A stretch of DNA of 30,787 nt from JAVBQU01 sp031548675 (GTDB taxonomy: Bacteria; Bacteroidota; Bacteroidia; Bacteroidales; P3), in assembly GCA_031548675.1 (NCBI GenBank), contig JAVBQU010000197.1, positions 1 to 30,787 of the forward strand, in the 5' to 3' direction. The notes under the pieces are model-generated. The model was given only the letters and a program-made list of their open reading frames with translations, was not told the DNA's origin and ran no database searches. Shown here piece after piece: positions 1-8,090 of the stretch (position 1 is its first letter; each line of letters opens with the position of its first letter). Position numbers and translations under genes: made by a program.

Positions 1-546
1 TACGAATCGGGCGTACACCGTGTGCAACGCGTTCCGCAGACAGAAACACAAGGTCGTGTACATACTTCAGCCGCATCGGTTGTAGTGTTGCCTGAGGCAG
101 AAGAATTCGATGTTGAAATAAAAACTTCCGATATCAGAAAAGATACCTATTGTTCTTCTGGTCCCGGCGGACAATCTGTAAATACAACTTATTCTGCCAT
201 TCGTTTAACCCATATTCCTACCGGAATAGTGGTTACCTGCCAAGACCAAAAATCGCAAATCAAAAATTACGATAAAGCATTGGTTGTACTGCGTACCCGT
301 TTGTTCGAAATGGAATATCAAAAATATTTAGATGAAATCTCATCCAAACGTAAAACGATGGTTTCCACCGGAGACCGTTCTGCCAAAGTACGTACATACA
401 ATTATCCTCAAAGCCGCATAACCGATCATCGTATCAATATGACTGTATATAATTTGCCGGTTTATATGGACGGCGAAATCCAAGAAATGATTGATGCTTT
501 GCAGTTAGCCGAAAATGCGGAACGCTTAAAAGAGGCAATAGGGTAA
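1..546 (+). CDS. prfA: Peptide chain release factor 1, C-terminal part (cut by window start)
   Basis: The reading frame is open from base 1, so the gene begins upstream of the window; about 181 C-terminal residues are visible. RF1 recognises UAA and UAG stop codons in the ribosomal A site and triggers hydrolysis of the peptidyl-tRNA. The class I release-factor signature SGPGGQSVN is present, including the GGQ loop that reaches the peptidyl-transferase centre. The stretch around VHRVQRVPQTETQGRVHTSA is typical of RF1; RF2 normally has a different sequence here. The C-terminal basic segment with TYNYPQSRITDHR is also standard. The PxT codon-recognition tripeptide lies in domain 2 upstream, so RF1 rather than RF2 rests on the flanking sequence. 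The gene is followed by 300 bases of repeat-bearing spacer. Confidence 0.95.
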   Translation, partial: YESGVHRVQRVPQTETQGRVHTSAASVVVLPEAEEFDVEIKTSDIRKDTYCSSGPGGQSVNTTYSAIRLTHIPTGIVVTCQDQKSQIKNYDKALVVLRTRLFEMEYQKYLDEISSKRKTMVSTGDRSAKVRTYNYPQSRITDHRINMTVYNLPVYMDGEIQEMIDALQLAENAERLKEAIG

Positions 547-566
547 TAAAACGAATGACAGGCTTT

Positions 567-675
567 TTTAGATACAAGTTGACGAGTAAACGAGTTGACA
601 AGATACAAGTAATGGTAGAAATCATGAACGTTACAAACGTTACAACTTTATAAACTTTAAACAACTCAACATCTT
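567..675 (+). repeat. Word-like intergenic repeat, copy A
   Basis: This non-coding stretch is built from recurring short words: GATACAAGT, ACGAGTTGAC, AACGTTACAAACGTTACAAC, TTTATAAAC and AACTCAAC. Bases 609-653 match the reverse complement of 25826-25870 at 44 of 45 positions. Related stretches occur at 7416-7600, 18069-18130 and 24466-24592. I see no ORF, tRNA or insertion sequence in it. Its function is unknown. Confidence 0.75.
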
Positions 676-708
676 AAAATAATCAATTAAAGAAAAAGAA
701 ACGCGAAG

Positions 709-791
709 CGTCATTGCGAACTTCAAGGAATGAGAAGTGAAGCAATCTTAAGCAACAAGACAAGGATTGCTTCGCTACGCTCGCAATGACG
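709..791. repeat. Palindromic intergenic element, copy 1
   Basis: Perfect 11-bp terminal inverted repeats, CGTCATTGCGA (709-719) and TCGCAATGACG (781-791), enclose a second inverted pair, GAAGCAATC (739-747) and GATTGCTTC (765-773). The transcript would fold into one long interrupted hairpin. Two relatives lie at 19562-19636 and 26842-26915. It is a REP- or MITE-like palindrome with no coding capacity, sitting just after repeat copy A and ahead of the queD-like gene. Confidence 0.85.
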
Positions 792-846
792 TGCAACAGT
801 TCAACATATAATAACCAAATCCACAACCATATAAACTTAAAATCCC

Positions 847-1284
847 ATGAAACGCATCCATGTAACCAAAGAATTTGCTTTCGATATGGCTCATGCCTTA
901 CAGCATTACGAAGGCTTATGTAAAAATATACATGGGCATACATATCGTTTATTCGTAACTGTTGCCGGAGAGCCTAATACGCAAGCCGGAGCATCGGACG
1001 AGGGTATGGTTATTGATTTTGGATTATTAAAAAAAATTGTAAACGAGAATATAGTACATATTTTCGACCATGCTTTGGTATTACATCAAAACTATCCATT
1101 TGATGAAAAAGTAACCCAGACCAAATTGATACGGGTGGAATACCAACCTACCTGCGAAAATTTATTATTCGATTTTGTTGACCGCATAACATCCCATCTG
1201 CCTGAATATGCTGCTTTAACCAAAGTCAGGCTATACGAAACTATTACATCGTTTGCAACTTGGTATGCCGACGATCAAAAATAA
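847..1284 (+). CDS. queD: 6-carboxytetrahydropterin synthase / 6-pyruvoyl-tetrahydropterin synthase family
   Basis: A 145-residue protein of the PTPS/QueD family. QueD converts dihydroneopterin triphosphate to 6-carboxytetrahydropterin, the second step of queuosine/7-deazaguanine synthesis, in the cytoplasm. The zinc ligands are visible: H16 in FDMAHAL and H29/H31 in the IHGHTY motif. C25 is the expected catalytic Cys, and D74-H75 and E131 (YETITSFATWY) complete the active site. PTCENLLFDF is the usual helix motif of the family. Length is normal. No queC, queE or queF is adjacent, so the pathway assignment rests on the family; a pterin-related role is the alternative. The ATG at 847 gives an N-terminus typical of the family. 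Confidence 0.88.
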   Translation: MKRIHVTKEFAFDMAHALQHYEGLCKNIHGHTYRLFVTVAGEPNTQAGASDEGMVIDFGLLKKIVNENIVHIFDHALVLHQNYPFDEKVTQTKLIRVEYQPTCENLLFDFVDRITSHLPEYAALTKVRLYETITSFATWYADDQK

Positions 1285-1330
1285 TAATTTTACTTATAAA
1301 CTTAATATCACAATTTAAAAACATTATCAA

Positions 1331-2515
1331 ATGAAAAAACTATTTTTTGCCCTATTATTCGGCGTTATGCTGTTTCAGGCTCAGGCTCAAGACAAAAAAG
1401 AACAAAAAGACGTTTATACTTTTACAACTGTAAAAGAAAATCCTTATACTCCTGTAAAAAATCAAAGCCACTCGAGTACCTGCTGGAGCTTTTCTACCGT
1501 AGCATTTTTAGAATCAGAATTATTAAGAACCGGAAAAGGCGAATATGATTTATCAGATATGTTTTATGTATATTACGATTATATGCAAAAAATGGAACAA
1601 TATGTCCGCTTTCATGGAACCATTAATTTTGGAGCCGGCGGCGGTTCTCGCGATGTTACCCAAATTTTAAAACAATATGGAGCTGTACCCGAATCTGTTT
1701 ATGCAGGTTTAAATTATGGAGAACCCAAACACAACCATGATGAAATGGATAAAATCCTGAAAGAATATGCTCAAATTATCGCCAGCAGCAAAAAACCATC
1801 TACTGCATGGAAAACCGTAGAAGCAAGTATACTGGATTCTTATTTAGGTAAAATCCCTACCGAATTTGAATACAAAGGCAAAAAATACACGCCTAAAACA
1901 TTTGGTCAATCTTTAGGTTTAAATCCAGATGATTATGTAGAAATAGGTTCATATATGCACCATCCTTACTACAGCCAGTTTATTTTAGAAATAGAAGATA
2001 ACTGGAGATTTGATAAAATTTACAATGTGCAATTAGACGAAATGATAAAAATCATTGATGACGCTATCAACTCAGGATACACTGTAGCTTGGGGAAGCGA
2101 TGTAAGCGAAAAAGGATTTTCATGGAAAAACGGCGTAGCTGTTGTACCCGATATGGATCGTCAGGATTTAAGCGGTACAGATATGGATCGCTGGACTAAA
2201 ATGAGCGAAAAAGATAAAGAAGCTCAATTATTTTCATTCGATAAACCTTTAAAAGAAAAAACAATTACACCCGAAATGCGTCAGCAGGCATTCGATAATT
2301 TCGAAACCACCGATGACCACGGCATGTTGATTTACGGCATTGCCAAAGATCAAAATGGAAATAAATATTACATGGTTAAAAACTCATGGGGAACCGATTC
2401 AAAATATAAAGGCATATTTTATGCATCAGAAGCCTTTGTAAAATATAAAACCACAAGCATTATGGTAAACAAAAACGTTATTTCAGCCGATTTAAAGAAA
2501 AAATTAGGTCTGTAA
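1331..2515 (+). CDS. Secreted C1-family cysteine peptidase (aminopeptidase C / bleomycin hydrolase type)
   Basis: A 394-residue protein with a clear signal peptide (cleavage near ALAQ-like AQAQ, residue 20), so it works in the periplasm or outside the cell. Papain-type catalytic residues are all present: oxyanion Q45 and nucleophile C51 in NQSHSSTCWSFS, H330 in DDHGMLIYG, and N351 in VKNSWG. The long insertion between Cys and His, with the HHPYYSQF segment, matches the PepC/bleomycin hydrolase branch (C1B) rather than plain papain. Such enzymes trim N-terminal residues from peptides. The gene starts 46 bases after the queD-like gene and may be co-transcribed with it. The exact substrate is unknown. 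Confidence 0.9.
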   Translation: MKKLFFALLFGVMLFQAQAQDKKEQKDVYTFTTVKENPYTPVKNQSHSSTCWSFSTVAFLESELLRTGKGEYDLSDMFYVYYDYMQKMEQYVRFHGTINFGAGGGSRDVTQILKQYGAVPESVYAGLNYGEPKHNHDEMDKILKEYAQIIASSKKPSTAWKTVEASILDSYLGKIPTEFEYKGKKYTPKTFGQSLGLNPDDYVEIGSYMHHPYYSQFILEIEDNWRFDKIYNVQLDEMIKIIDDAINSGYTVAWGSDVSEKGFSWKNGVAVVPDMDRQDLSGTDMDRWTKMSEKDKEAQLFSFDKPLKEKTITPEMRQQAFDNFETTDDHGMLIYGIAKDQNGNKYYMVKNSWGTDSKYKGIFYASEAFVKYKTTSIMVNKNVISADLKKKLGL

Positions 2516-2528
2516 TTAACGGTGGATC

Positions 2529-3209
2529 ATGAGGTTTTTTCTATACATATCATTAATTATTTTTCCATCTCTGATTTTTGGACAGAATAAAAATTTGACA
2601 ATTGGATATAATAATAATGGAATATGTTTTGGAAATTCTAATCATACCAATGGCATAAGATTGAATATTATTGATAAAGATGCAGAAACTATAAATGGTT
2701 TTGATTTTACCTTAATTGCTAGGGAAAAAAATACAAATGGAATAAAAATATCATTCCTCTCTGAATCAAATATTACTAATGGTCTAAATCTTGCTATATG
2801 GGGTACTGCTGATAAAATAACAAACGGCATTGCCACAGGAGTAGGAGTTGTAGGAAATAAAATTAATGGTATTGGTATTGGTTTGCTTGCTTGTGCTCCG
2901 GACACAATGAATGGGTTTTTATTTGGCGGAGTGCTTGGTGCAAATAGAGGTAATACAGAATTAATCAAAGTACTAAATGGAGTTGCATTAGGACTTGCAA
3001 TAAATGCTTGCGAAGAACTCAGTGGTTTGTCAATCGCAATGAATAACGTGATTAAAATACAAAAAGGAGTTACAATAGGCTTTATACATAATGAAACAGA
3101 AGAATTATATGGTATTCAATTAGGACTTTGGAATGTTGCAAAAAACAAGAAAAGATTTAAAAGAATGCCTCTTGTAAATGTAAATTTCAAAAAGAGTTCT
3201 TATCAGTAG
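2529..3209 (+). CDS. Secreted NG-repeat protein (LA_2272-like surface repeat family)
   Basis: A 226-residue protein with an N-terminal signal peptide (MRFFLYISLIIFPSLIFGQ). The mature part is made of about eight degenerate repeats of roughly 20-24 residues, each centred on an N-G-[IL]-x-[IL]-[AG] unit (NGICFG, NGIRLN, NGFDFT, NGIKIS, NGLNLA, NGIATG, NGIGIG, NGFLFG, NGVALG). It ends in the RMPLVNVNF-type tail common in Bacteroidota members. Short regular Gly-rich repeats with alternating hydrophobic residues suggest a beta-solenoid or surface sheet. I recall this pattern from the LA_2272-type surface repeat proteins, but no enzymatic role is visible. It begins 13 bases after the peptidase stop and probably shares its transcript; a hairpin follows at 3235-3270. 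Confidence 0.7.
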   Translation: MRFFLYISLIIFPSLIFGQNKNLTIGYNNNGICFGNSNHTNGIRLNIIDKDAETINGFDFTLIAREKNTNGIKISFLSESNITNGLNLAIWGTADKITNGIATGVGVVGNKINGIGIGLLACAPDTMNGFLFGGVLGANRGNTELIKVLNGVALGLAINACEELSGLSIAMNNVIKIQKGVTIGFIHNETEELYGIQLGLWNVAKNKKRFKRMPLVNVNFKKSSYQ

Positions 3210-3234
3210 TATTGAGTATAGTATTTCACTATAG

Positions 3235-3270
3235 ATTAACTGACAAATAATTGACATTTTGTCAGTTAAT
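3235..3270 (+). terminator. Hairpin after the repeat-protein gene
   Basis: A 13-bp perfect inverted repeat, ATTAACTGACAAA (3235-3247) and TTTGTCAGTTAAT (3258-3270), with a 10-base loop. It lies 26 bases after the stop codon and just ahead of the clpC promoter. There is no long T-run after it, so termination efficiency is uncertain. Confidence 0.55.
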
Positions 3271-3307
3271 AACTCATAATTCATAGTTAACGCTCTAAAA
3301 AAACCTT

Positions 3308-3324
3308 TTGGCATATTATTTGTT
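3308..3324 (+). promoter_or_regulatory. Sigma-54 (RpoN)-type promoter of clpC
   Basis: TTGGCATATTATTTGTT matches the sigma-54 consensus TGGCAY-R-N4-TTGCW closely. The -24 GG is at 3310-3311 and the -12 G at 3322, with ten bases between GG and the GT that stands in for GC. A start about 12 bases downstream (near 3335) leaves a leader of about 20 bases before the ATG at 3355. This argues against the in-frame TTG at 3331 as start codon. No activator binding site was identified. Confidence 0.6.
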
Positions 3325-3354
3325 CCTCCTTTGTACAAATTTTTTAAAAAGAAT

Positions 3355-5901
3355 ATGAATATCAGCATAACAGAACAACTCAAACAAGTTATCAATTACA
3401 GCAAAGAAGAAGCGTTGCGATTGTTGAATAATCAATTGGAGGTTGAGCATTTGGTTTTGGGTATTTTAAGAGAAGGTACCAATTCCACTATCATGCATTT
3501 GATAGAGGCAGGGATTGATACAAATGAATTGAAAGAAACCATCGAAAAAGCTATTAAAAACTATTCAAATAGCCAATTTGCTGAGGAAAACAAACCGAAC
3601 ATAGACGATATTACTTTAACCCGTCCTGTTGAACGTATTTTAAAACTTCTTACACTCGAAGCTCTGCATTTTGGTAAAAAAGAAGCCGATACAGACCATC
3701 TTTTATTGGCTATCTTGCGACAAGAAAGCAGCTATATTGTCCGCTGGTTCAGTGGAAAAGGGATTACTCACGAAACTTTTTCCGCCATGCTCAAACCCAA
3801 AAGCAATTGGGGGGATGAACCGGAAAACATCAGTCAGACCGGTATGTCTTCGAGTAGTGACGATTATGATGATGATGACGACACAATGGCATCTTCTTAT
3901 GCAGCAACAGCGAATCAAGCTACAGCAGGAAAAACCCCTGTTTTAAATAATTTTGGATACGACTTAACCAAAGCGGCTGCCGAAAATAAACTAGACCCTG
4001 TTGTGGGCAGAAGCAAAGAACTGGAACGTATTGCTCAAATTCTAAGCAGGAGGAAAAAAAATAATCCGGTTTTAATTGGCGAACCCGGTGTAGGTAAATC
4101 CGCCATAGCCGAAGGACTAGCCATACAAATTGCCAAGAAAAAAGTACCCCGTACTTTGCTTAATAAAAGAGTAGTATCTTTAGATGTGGCTTCTATTGTT
4201 GCCGGAACAAAATACCGCGGACAATTTGAAGAACGCATGAAAGCCATTTTGAACGAACTGGAGCAAAACCCCGATGTTATTGTATTTATCGATGAAATAC
4301 ATACCATCGTAGGGGCAGGAAATGCCTCAGGAGCATTAGATGCTTCCAATATGTTTAAACCTGCACTGGCACGCGGAATTATTCAATGTATTGGGGCTAC
4401 AACTTTGGACGAGTATCGTCAATATATCGAAAGCGACGGAGCTTTAGAACGCCGTTTCCAAAAGATACTTGTTGACCCTACAACCCCTGAAGAAACGGTT
4501 GAAATTCTGCACAATATCAAAGATAAATATGAAGCCCACCATTGGGTAAAATTTTCGGATGAAGCCATAGAAGCATGTGTGGCTCTAACTACCCGTTATA
4601 TAACCGACCGTGTATTGCCCGATAAAGCTATTGATGCCATGGACGAAGCGGGTTCACGGGTACATATACAAAATATTGTTACTCCACCGGAAGTTGAACA
4701 ATATGAAGCGGAAATAGATAAGGTAAAAACTGAAAAAGCAGAAGCCATACATAAACAAATGTATGAAAGGGCTTCTGAATTACGCGATTTAGAAAAAAAG
4801 CTTACCTCTGAACTAAACGAGGTACAAAAGCTTTGGAAAGAGGAATCAAAAGAACACCGCGAAGTTGTAACCGAAGATCAGGTTGCCGAAGTTGTTGCAA
4901 CCATGACCGGCATTCCGGTAAACCGGATTGCCCAAAACGAAACCAATCGTTTGCTCAATATGAGTGCTGAACTGGCTAGCAGTGTTATTGGACAGGATGC
5001 TGCCATCGAAAAGGTTGTAAAAGCGATTCGCCGCAACAGAGCCGGATTAAAAGACCCGAACAGACCAATAGGTACTTTTGTATTTTTAGGACCTACCGGA
5101 GTCGGAAAAACATATCTGGCTAAAATGCTGGCAAAATCCATGTTTGATAATACGGATTCGTTGATAAGGGTAGATATGAGCGAATATATGGAAAAATTCA
5201 GCGTATCGCGTTTAATCGGAGCTCCTCCGGGATATGTGGGATATGAAGAAGGCGGTCAATTGACCGAAAGAGTCCGTCGTAAACCCTATTCCATTATTTT
5301 ATTAGATGAAATAGAAAAAGCCCATCCCGATGTATTCCATATCTTGTTACAAGTTTTAGATGATGGTATTTTAACCGATGGTTTGGGTAGAAAAGTAGAT
5401 TTCAGAAATACGGTTATTATTATGACTTCTAATGCCGGAACCCGCCAATTGAAAGATTTTGGTATCGGTGTCGGATTTAATACCAACACCCGGCAAGAGA
5501 ATAAATCTGCTCTATCGCAGGGTGTAATTGATAATGTATTGAAAAAAACATTCGCTCCTGAATTTCTCAACCGTATCGACGATATTATCATATTTGAAAA
5601 TCTGGATAAAGAAGATATCTACAAGATTATTGATGTAGAGTTGAAAGAATTGCGGAAACGTATAGAGAAATTCCAAGTAAAACTTGAAATTACCGACAAA
5701 GCCAAAGATTTTATTATTGAAAAAGGCTGGGATCCCAATTTTGGAGCACGTCCGTTAAAACGAGCTATACAACAACATATTGAGGATTTATTAGCGGAGG
5801 AAATTATCAAATCCCATTTCAAACCTCATACCATTGTAGAGATTGATGTAAATAAAGAGGAAACGGAGACTCGTTTTTCATACAAAGAGATGAATGAATA
5901 A
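3355..5901 (+). CDS. clpC: ATP-dependent Clp protease ATPase subunit ClpC (Hsp100)
   Basis: An 848-residue two-ring AAA+ unfoldase. The N-terminal Clp_N double repeat (about residues 1-145) is followed by an acidic linker (DDYDDDDD). D1 has Walker A GEPGVGKS at 242-249 and Walker B with D313-E314. A short middle domain (about 400-480) with a UVR-like coiled coil marks ClpC rather than ClpB. D2 has Walker A GPTGVGKT at 579-586 and Walker B LLDEIEKAH with D651; the ClpB_D2-small domain closes the protein. The IGVGF segment in D2 fits the loop that docks on ClpP. It unfolds and threads damaged or tagged proteins into ClpP. ATG 3355 is chosen over an upstream in-frame TTG (3331) because it begins the conserved N-domain and sits properly behind the promoter. 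Confidence 0.95.
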   Translation: MNISITEQLKQVINYSKEEALRLLNNQLEVEHLVLGILREGTNSTIMHLIEAGIDTNELKETIEKAIKNYSNSQFAEENKPNIDDITLTRPVERILKLLTLEALHFGKKEADTDHLLLAILRQESSYIVRWFSGKGITHETFSAMLKPKSNWGDEPENISQTGMSSSSDDYDDDDDTMASSYAATANQATAGKTPVLNNFGYDLTKAAAENKLDPVVGRSKELERIAQILSRRKKNNPVLIGEPGVGKSAIAEGLAIQIAKKKVPRTLLNKRVVSLDVASIVAGTKYRGQFEERMKAILNELEQNPDVIVFIDEIHTIVGAGNASGALDASNMFKPALARGIIQCIGATTLDEYRQYIESDGALERRFQKILVDPTTPEETVEILHNIKDKYEAHHWVKFSDEAIEACVALTTRYITDRVLPDKAIDAMDEAGSRVHIQNIVTPPEVEQYEAEIDKVKTEKAEAIHKQMYERASELRDLEKKLTSELNEVQKLWKEESKEHREVVTEDQVAEVVATMTGIPVNRIAQNETNRLLNMSAELASSVIGQDAAIEKVVKAIRRNRAGLKDPNRPIGTFVFLGPTGVGKTYLAKMLAKSMFDNTDSLIRVDMSEYMEKFSVSRLIGAPPGYVGYEEGGQLTERVRRKPYSIILLDEIEKAHPDVFHILLQVLDDGILTDGLGRKVDFRNTVIIMTSNAGTRQLKDFGIGVGFNTNTRQENKSALSQGVIDNVLKKTFAPEFLNRIDDIIIFENLDKEDIYKIIDVELKELRKRIEKFQVKLEITDKAKDFIIEKGWDPNFGARPLKRAIQQHIEDLLAEEIIKSHFKPHTIVEIDVNKEETETRFSYKEMNE

Positions 5902-5930
5902 CATCAACCCTTAGCATTGCCTTAAAACAT

Positions 5931-5971
5931 AGAACAAGGCTGTTCAAAAAGTATTTTGACAGCCTTGTTCT
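5931..5971 (+). terminator. Hairpin terminator after clpC
   Basis: A long stem: AGAACAAGGCTGTTCAAAA (5931-5949) pairs with TTTTGACAGCCTTGTTCT (5954-5971), leaving one bulged base and a 4-base loop. It stands 29 bases after the clpC stop. There is no strong T-run downstream. Confidence 0.8.
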
Positions 5972-6032
5972 TATAATATACAGTTGCTATAATCTGCCGA
6001 TTAGTTTATCATTTACGATTCTGATTTATTAG

Positions 6033-6040
6033 TATATTTG
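6033..6040 (+). promoter_or_regulatory. Bacteroidota-type -7 box for the MgtC/DUF4010 gene
   Basis: TATATTTG fits the TAnnTTTG -7 element of the Bacteroidota housekeeping sigma factor. The -33 TTTG is not clear (TTTA at 6012-6015). Transcription would start near 6047, about 60 bases before the GTG start. Confidence 0.5.
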
Positions 6041-6108
6041 CAAATTCAATTTTGCAAACCTATTCAATGTAATTTGTTTATTAATTAAGAAATAAATCTC
6101 TATCAACC

Positions 6109-7407
6109 GTGAAAGAAACTTTATACAATTATTTCCCCATAGAACTAATTCAATTCCTATTGGTTGCTGTTTTTTCGCTGCTTATCGGCTTATCGCAGCG
6201 GAAGCTTAAACTCCGTACAGAGGAAACCACTTTTTTCGGTTCTGACCGCACTTTTACCTTAATCGGAATCTTAGGCTATATCCTTTATATTTTTAATAAG
6301 GAAAGTATGATTTACTGGGCAGGCGGCGGCATACTGCTATCGGTATTTCTAGGCTTGAATTATTTTTTCAAAATGAGCCATACCAAAAGCTACGGGCTTA
6401 CTTCGGTAATGATAACTTTTATTACATATTGCTTAGCTCCGCTTATCATCACACAGCCCTCATGGTTTTACCTTTCGGTTGTAGTTACCGTTTTGCTGGT
6501 TACCGAAATGCAGGAAACTTTTATCCATTTTGCCAAGAAAATGAATAATGATGAGTTTGTTACTTTAGCCAAATTCTTGATTATAGGCGGAATTATTCTT
6601 CCTATTTTGCCAGACACACAGCTTATTGCCAATATCAATATTACGCCCCGCAAAATATGGCTGGCTGTGGTTATTATTTCTACCATATCGTATGCAAGTT
6701 ATTTGCTCAAGAAATTTGTTTTCCGCGAATCGGGCATCGTTATTTCGGGTTTGCTGGGCGGATTATACAGCAGTACGGCTACCACACTTATTTTGGCACG
6801 GAAAAGCAAAACAGCTGAAAACGGATTTAAGCATTATACTGCGGCTATAGTACTGGCTACTTCGATGATGTATCTCCGTATTCTCATCCTTATACTTATT
6901 TTTAATGCGGAGCTGTTTAACGCAATATGGTGGGTTATGCTCATTATGTTTGCAGTTTCGCTGTTTACCGGATTATCTTTCGGCTACGAAAAAGGGAAGG
7001 GCTTCTTTAAGCAGGATCCCAATAATCCTATTACGCTTACGGACGACAAAAACCCTCTGGAATTTCGGGTGGCAATGCTGTTTGCATTTCTTTTTGTAGC
7101 ATTTACATTTATTACCTATTATACAATTATGTATTTTGGCGGCGGCGGTTTAAATGTACTATCGTTCATTGTGGGTTTTACTGATATTGACCCGTTCTTA
7201 ATCAACCTTTTTCAAGGGTCTTACAGCATTCCTGTTTTGGCAATAGCTACAGCTACCCTGCAGGCTATCATCAGTAACAATATCTTGAAATTGTGCTATA
7301 GTGTTTCGTTAGGGCATAAAGCAATCAGGCGGAATCTTTTTCTAAGCTTTGGTATTATCATTAGTGCTAACATATTAGTTTTAGCTGTAATTTTCTTTTT
7401 GCAATAG
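6109..7407 (+). CDS. MgtC/SapB-DUF4010 family integral membrane protein
   Basis: A 432-residue, strongly hydrophobic protein with about a dozen predicted membrane segments. The N-terminal part (FLLVAVFSLLIGLSQR followed by RTFTLIGILGYIL) is the MgtC/SapB-type region. The C-terminal half (about 180-430) corresponds to DUF4010, including the SGLLGGLYSSTATTLILARKS loop. Members are inner-membrane proteins of unknown activity; MgtC itself is linked to magnesium limitation, but that should not be transferred to this fusion. The start is a GTG at 6109, chosen because the family N-terminus begins at once and no in-frame ATG lies upstream near the promoter. It is probably monocistronic, between the clpC terminator and a repeat-filled spacer. 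Confidence 0.8.
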   Translation: MKETLYNYFPIELIQFLLVAVFSLLIGLSQRKLKLRTEETTFFGSDRTFTLIGILGYILYIFNKESMIYWAGGGILLSVFLGLNYFFKMSHTKSYGLTSVMITFITYCLAPLIITQPSWFYLSVVVTVLLVTEMQETFIHFAKKMNNDEFVTLAKFLIIGGIILPILPDTQLIANINITPRKIWLAVVIISTISYASYLLKKFVFRESGIVISGLLGGLYSSTATTLILARKSKTAENGFKHYTAAIVLATSMMYLRILILILIFNAELFNAIWWVMLIMFAVSLFTGLSFGYEKGKGFFKQDPNNPITLTDDKNPLEFRVAMLFAFLFVAFTFITYYTIMYFGGGGLNVLSFIVGFTDIDPFLINLFQGSYSIPVLAIATATLQAIISNNILKLCYSVSLGHKAIRRNLFLSFGIIISANILVLAVIFFLQ

Positions 7408-7415
7408 GCATTATA

Positions 7416-7600
7416 GTAAACGAGTTGACGAGGGACAAGATACAAGATACTGAAAAGTGACGAGTAATGGGTAACAAAGTTAGATACAAGTAACTTTACA
7501 AACATTAGAACTTTATAAACTATAATCAAACCTGAGAACTTTATAACGTTCAAACCTTATAGCTTTTGAACCTTATAAACCTTATAACTTTATAACCTAA
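7416..7600 (+). repeat. Word-like intergenic repeat, copy C
   Basis: The whole spacer between the DUF4010 and CYTH genes consists of recurring words in the same order as copy A: first AAACGAGTTGACGAG, GACAAGATACAAGATAC and AGATACAAGTAAC, then ACTTTATAAAC, ACTTTATAACG, CCTTATAAACCTTATAAC. No ORF or RNA gene is visible. It directly abuts the CYTH start codon. Confidence 0.7.
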
Positions 7601-7604
7601 AAAT

Positions 7605-8060
7605 ATGCGAGAAATAGAACGTAAGTTTTTGGTAAAATATTTTCATCCCGATATGGCTGTTTCGTCTGATAGAATTGTGCAAGGGTATCTATCTTCTGTT
7701 CCGGAAAGGACTGTCCGCATACGAACCAAAGGGGATAAAGCTTATATCACCATCAAAGGGAAAGGAAAAATCAGCCGGTTTGAATGGGAAAAGAAAATAG
7801 CGGTAAGCGAAGCGGAACAACTGCTGCTCTTGTGCGAGCCTTACATTATTGATAAAACAAGATATTATGTCCCTTTCCAAAATCATACTTTTGAAGTAGA
7901 TATTTTTCATGGCATTAATGAAGGTTTGGTTGTTGCCGAGTTGGAACTAAACGATGAAAACGAAACTTTCGAAACTCCCGAATGGCTGGGCGAAGAAGTT
8001 ACCAGTGAGGAGAAATATTACAATGCTGTTTTGAGCAAAAGACCTTATAAGGAATGGTAA
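7605..8060 (+). CDS. CYTH-domain protein (triphosphate tunnel metalloenzyme family)
   Basis: A 151-residue protein that opens with the CYTH hallmark ExExK (E3-I-E5-R-K7 in MREIERKFLV). The rest follows the eight-strand tunnel pattern with paired charged residues: VRIRTKG, AYITIKGKG, FEWEKKI, HTFEVDIFHG, LVVAELELNDENE and SEEKYYNAVL. These residues bind a triphosphate and divalent metals inside the barrel. Small bacterial CYTH proteins are most often inorganic triphosphatases; a few are class IV adenylate cyclases or thiamine-triphosphatases, so the substrate is open. Cytoplasmic. It ends 30 bases from the convergent BASS transporter gene. Confidence 0.88.
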   Translation: MREIERKFLVKYFHPDMAVSSDRIVQGYLSSVPERTVRIRTKGDKAYITIKGKGKISRFEWEKKIAVSEAEQLLLLCEPYIIDKTRYYVPFQNHTFEVDIFHGINEGLVVAELELNDENETFETPEWLGEEVTSEEKYYNAVLSKRPYKEW

Positions 8061-8090
8061 ACGGCTTTTGTTCGATTAAAATCGGCTCTA

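Noticed and set aside
567..675. CRISPR array in the word-like repeat spacers
   Set aside because: Units are short, of uneven length and spacing, and have no unique spacers between fixed repeats.
683..943. 86-codon minus-strand frame over the palindromic element
   Set aside because: It overlaps the start of the queD-like gene on the other strand and is open only because it crosses the palindrome.
3331..3354. TTG start extending ClpC by eight residues
   Set aside because: It lies at the expected transcription start of the sigma-54-type promoter and adds residues outside the conserved N-domain.
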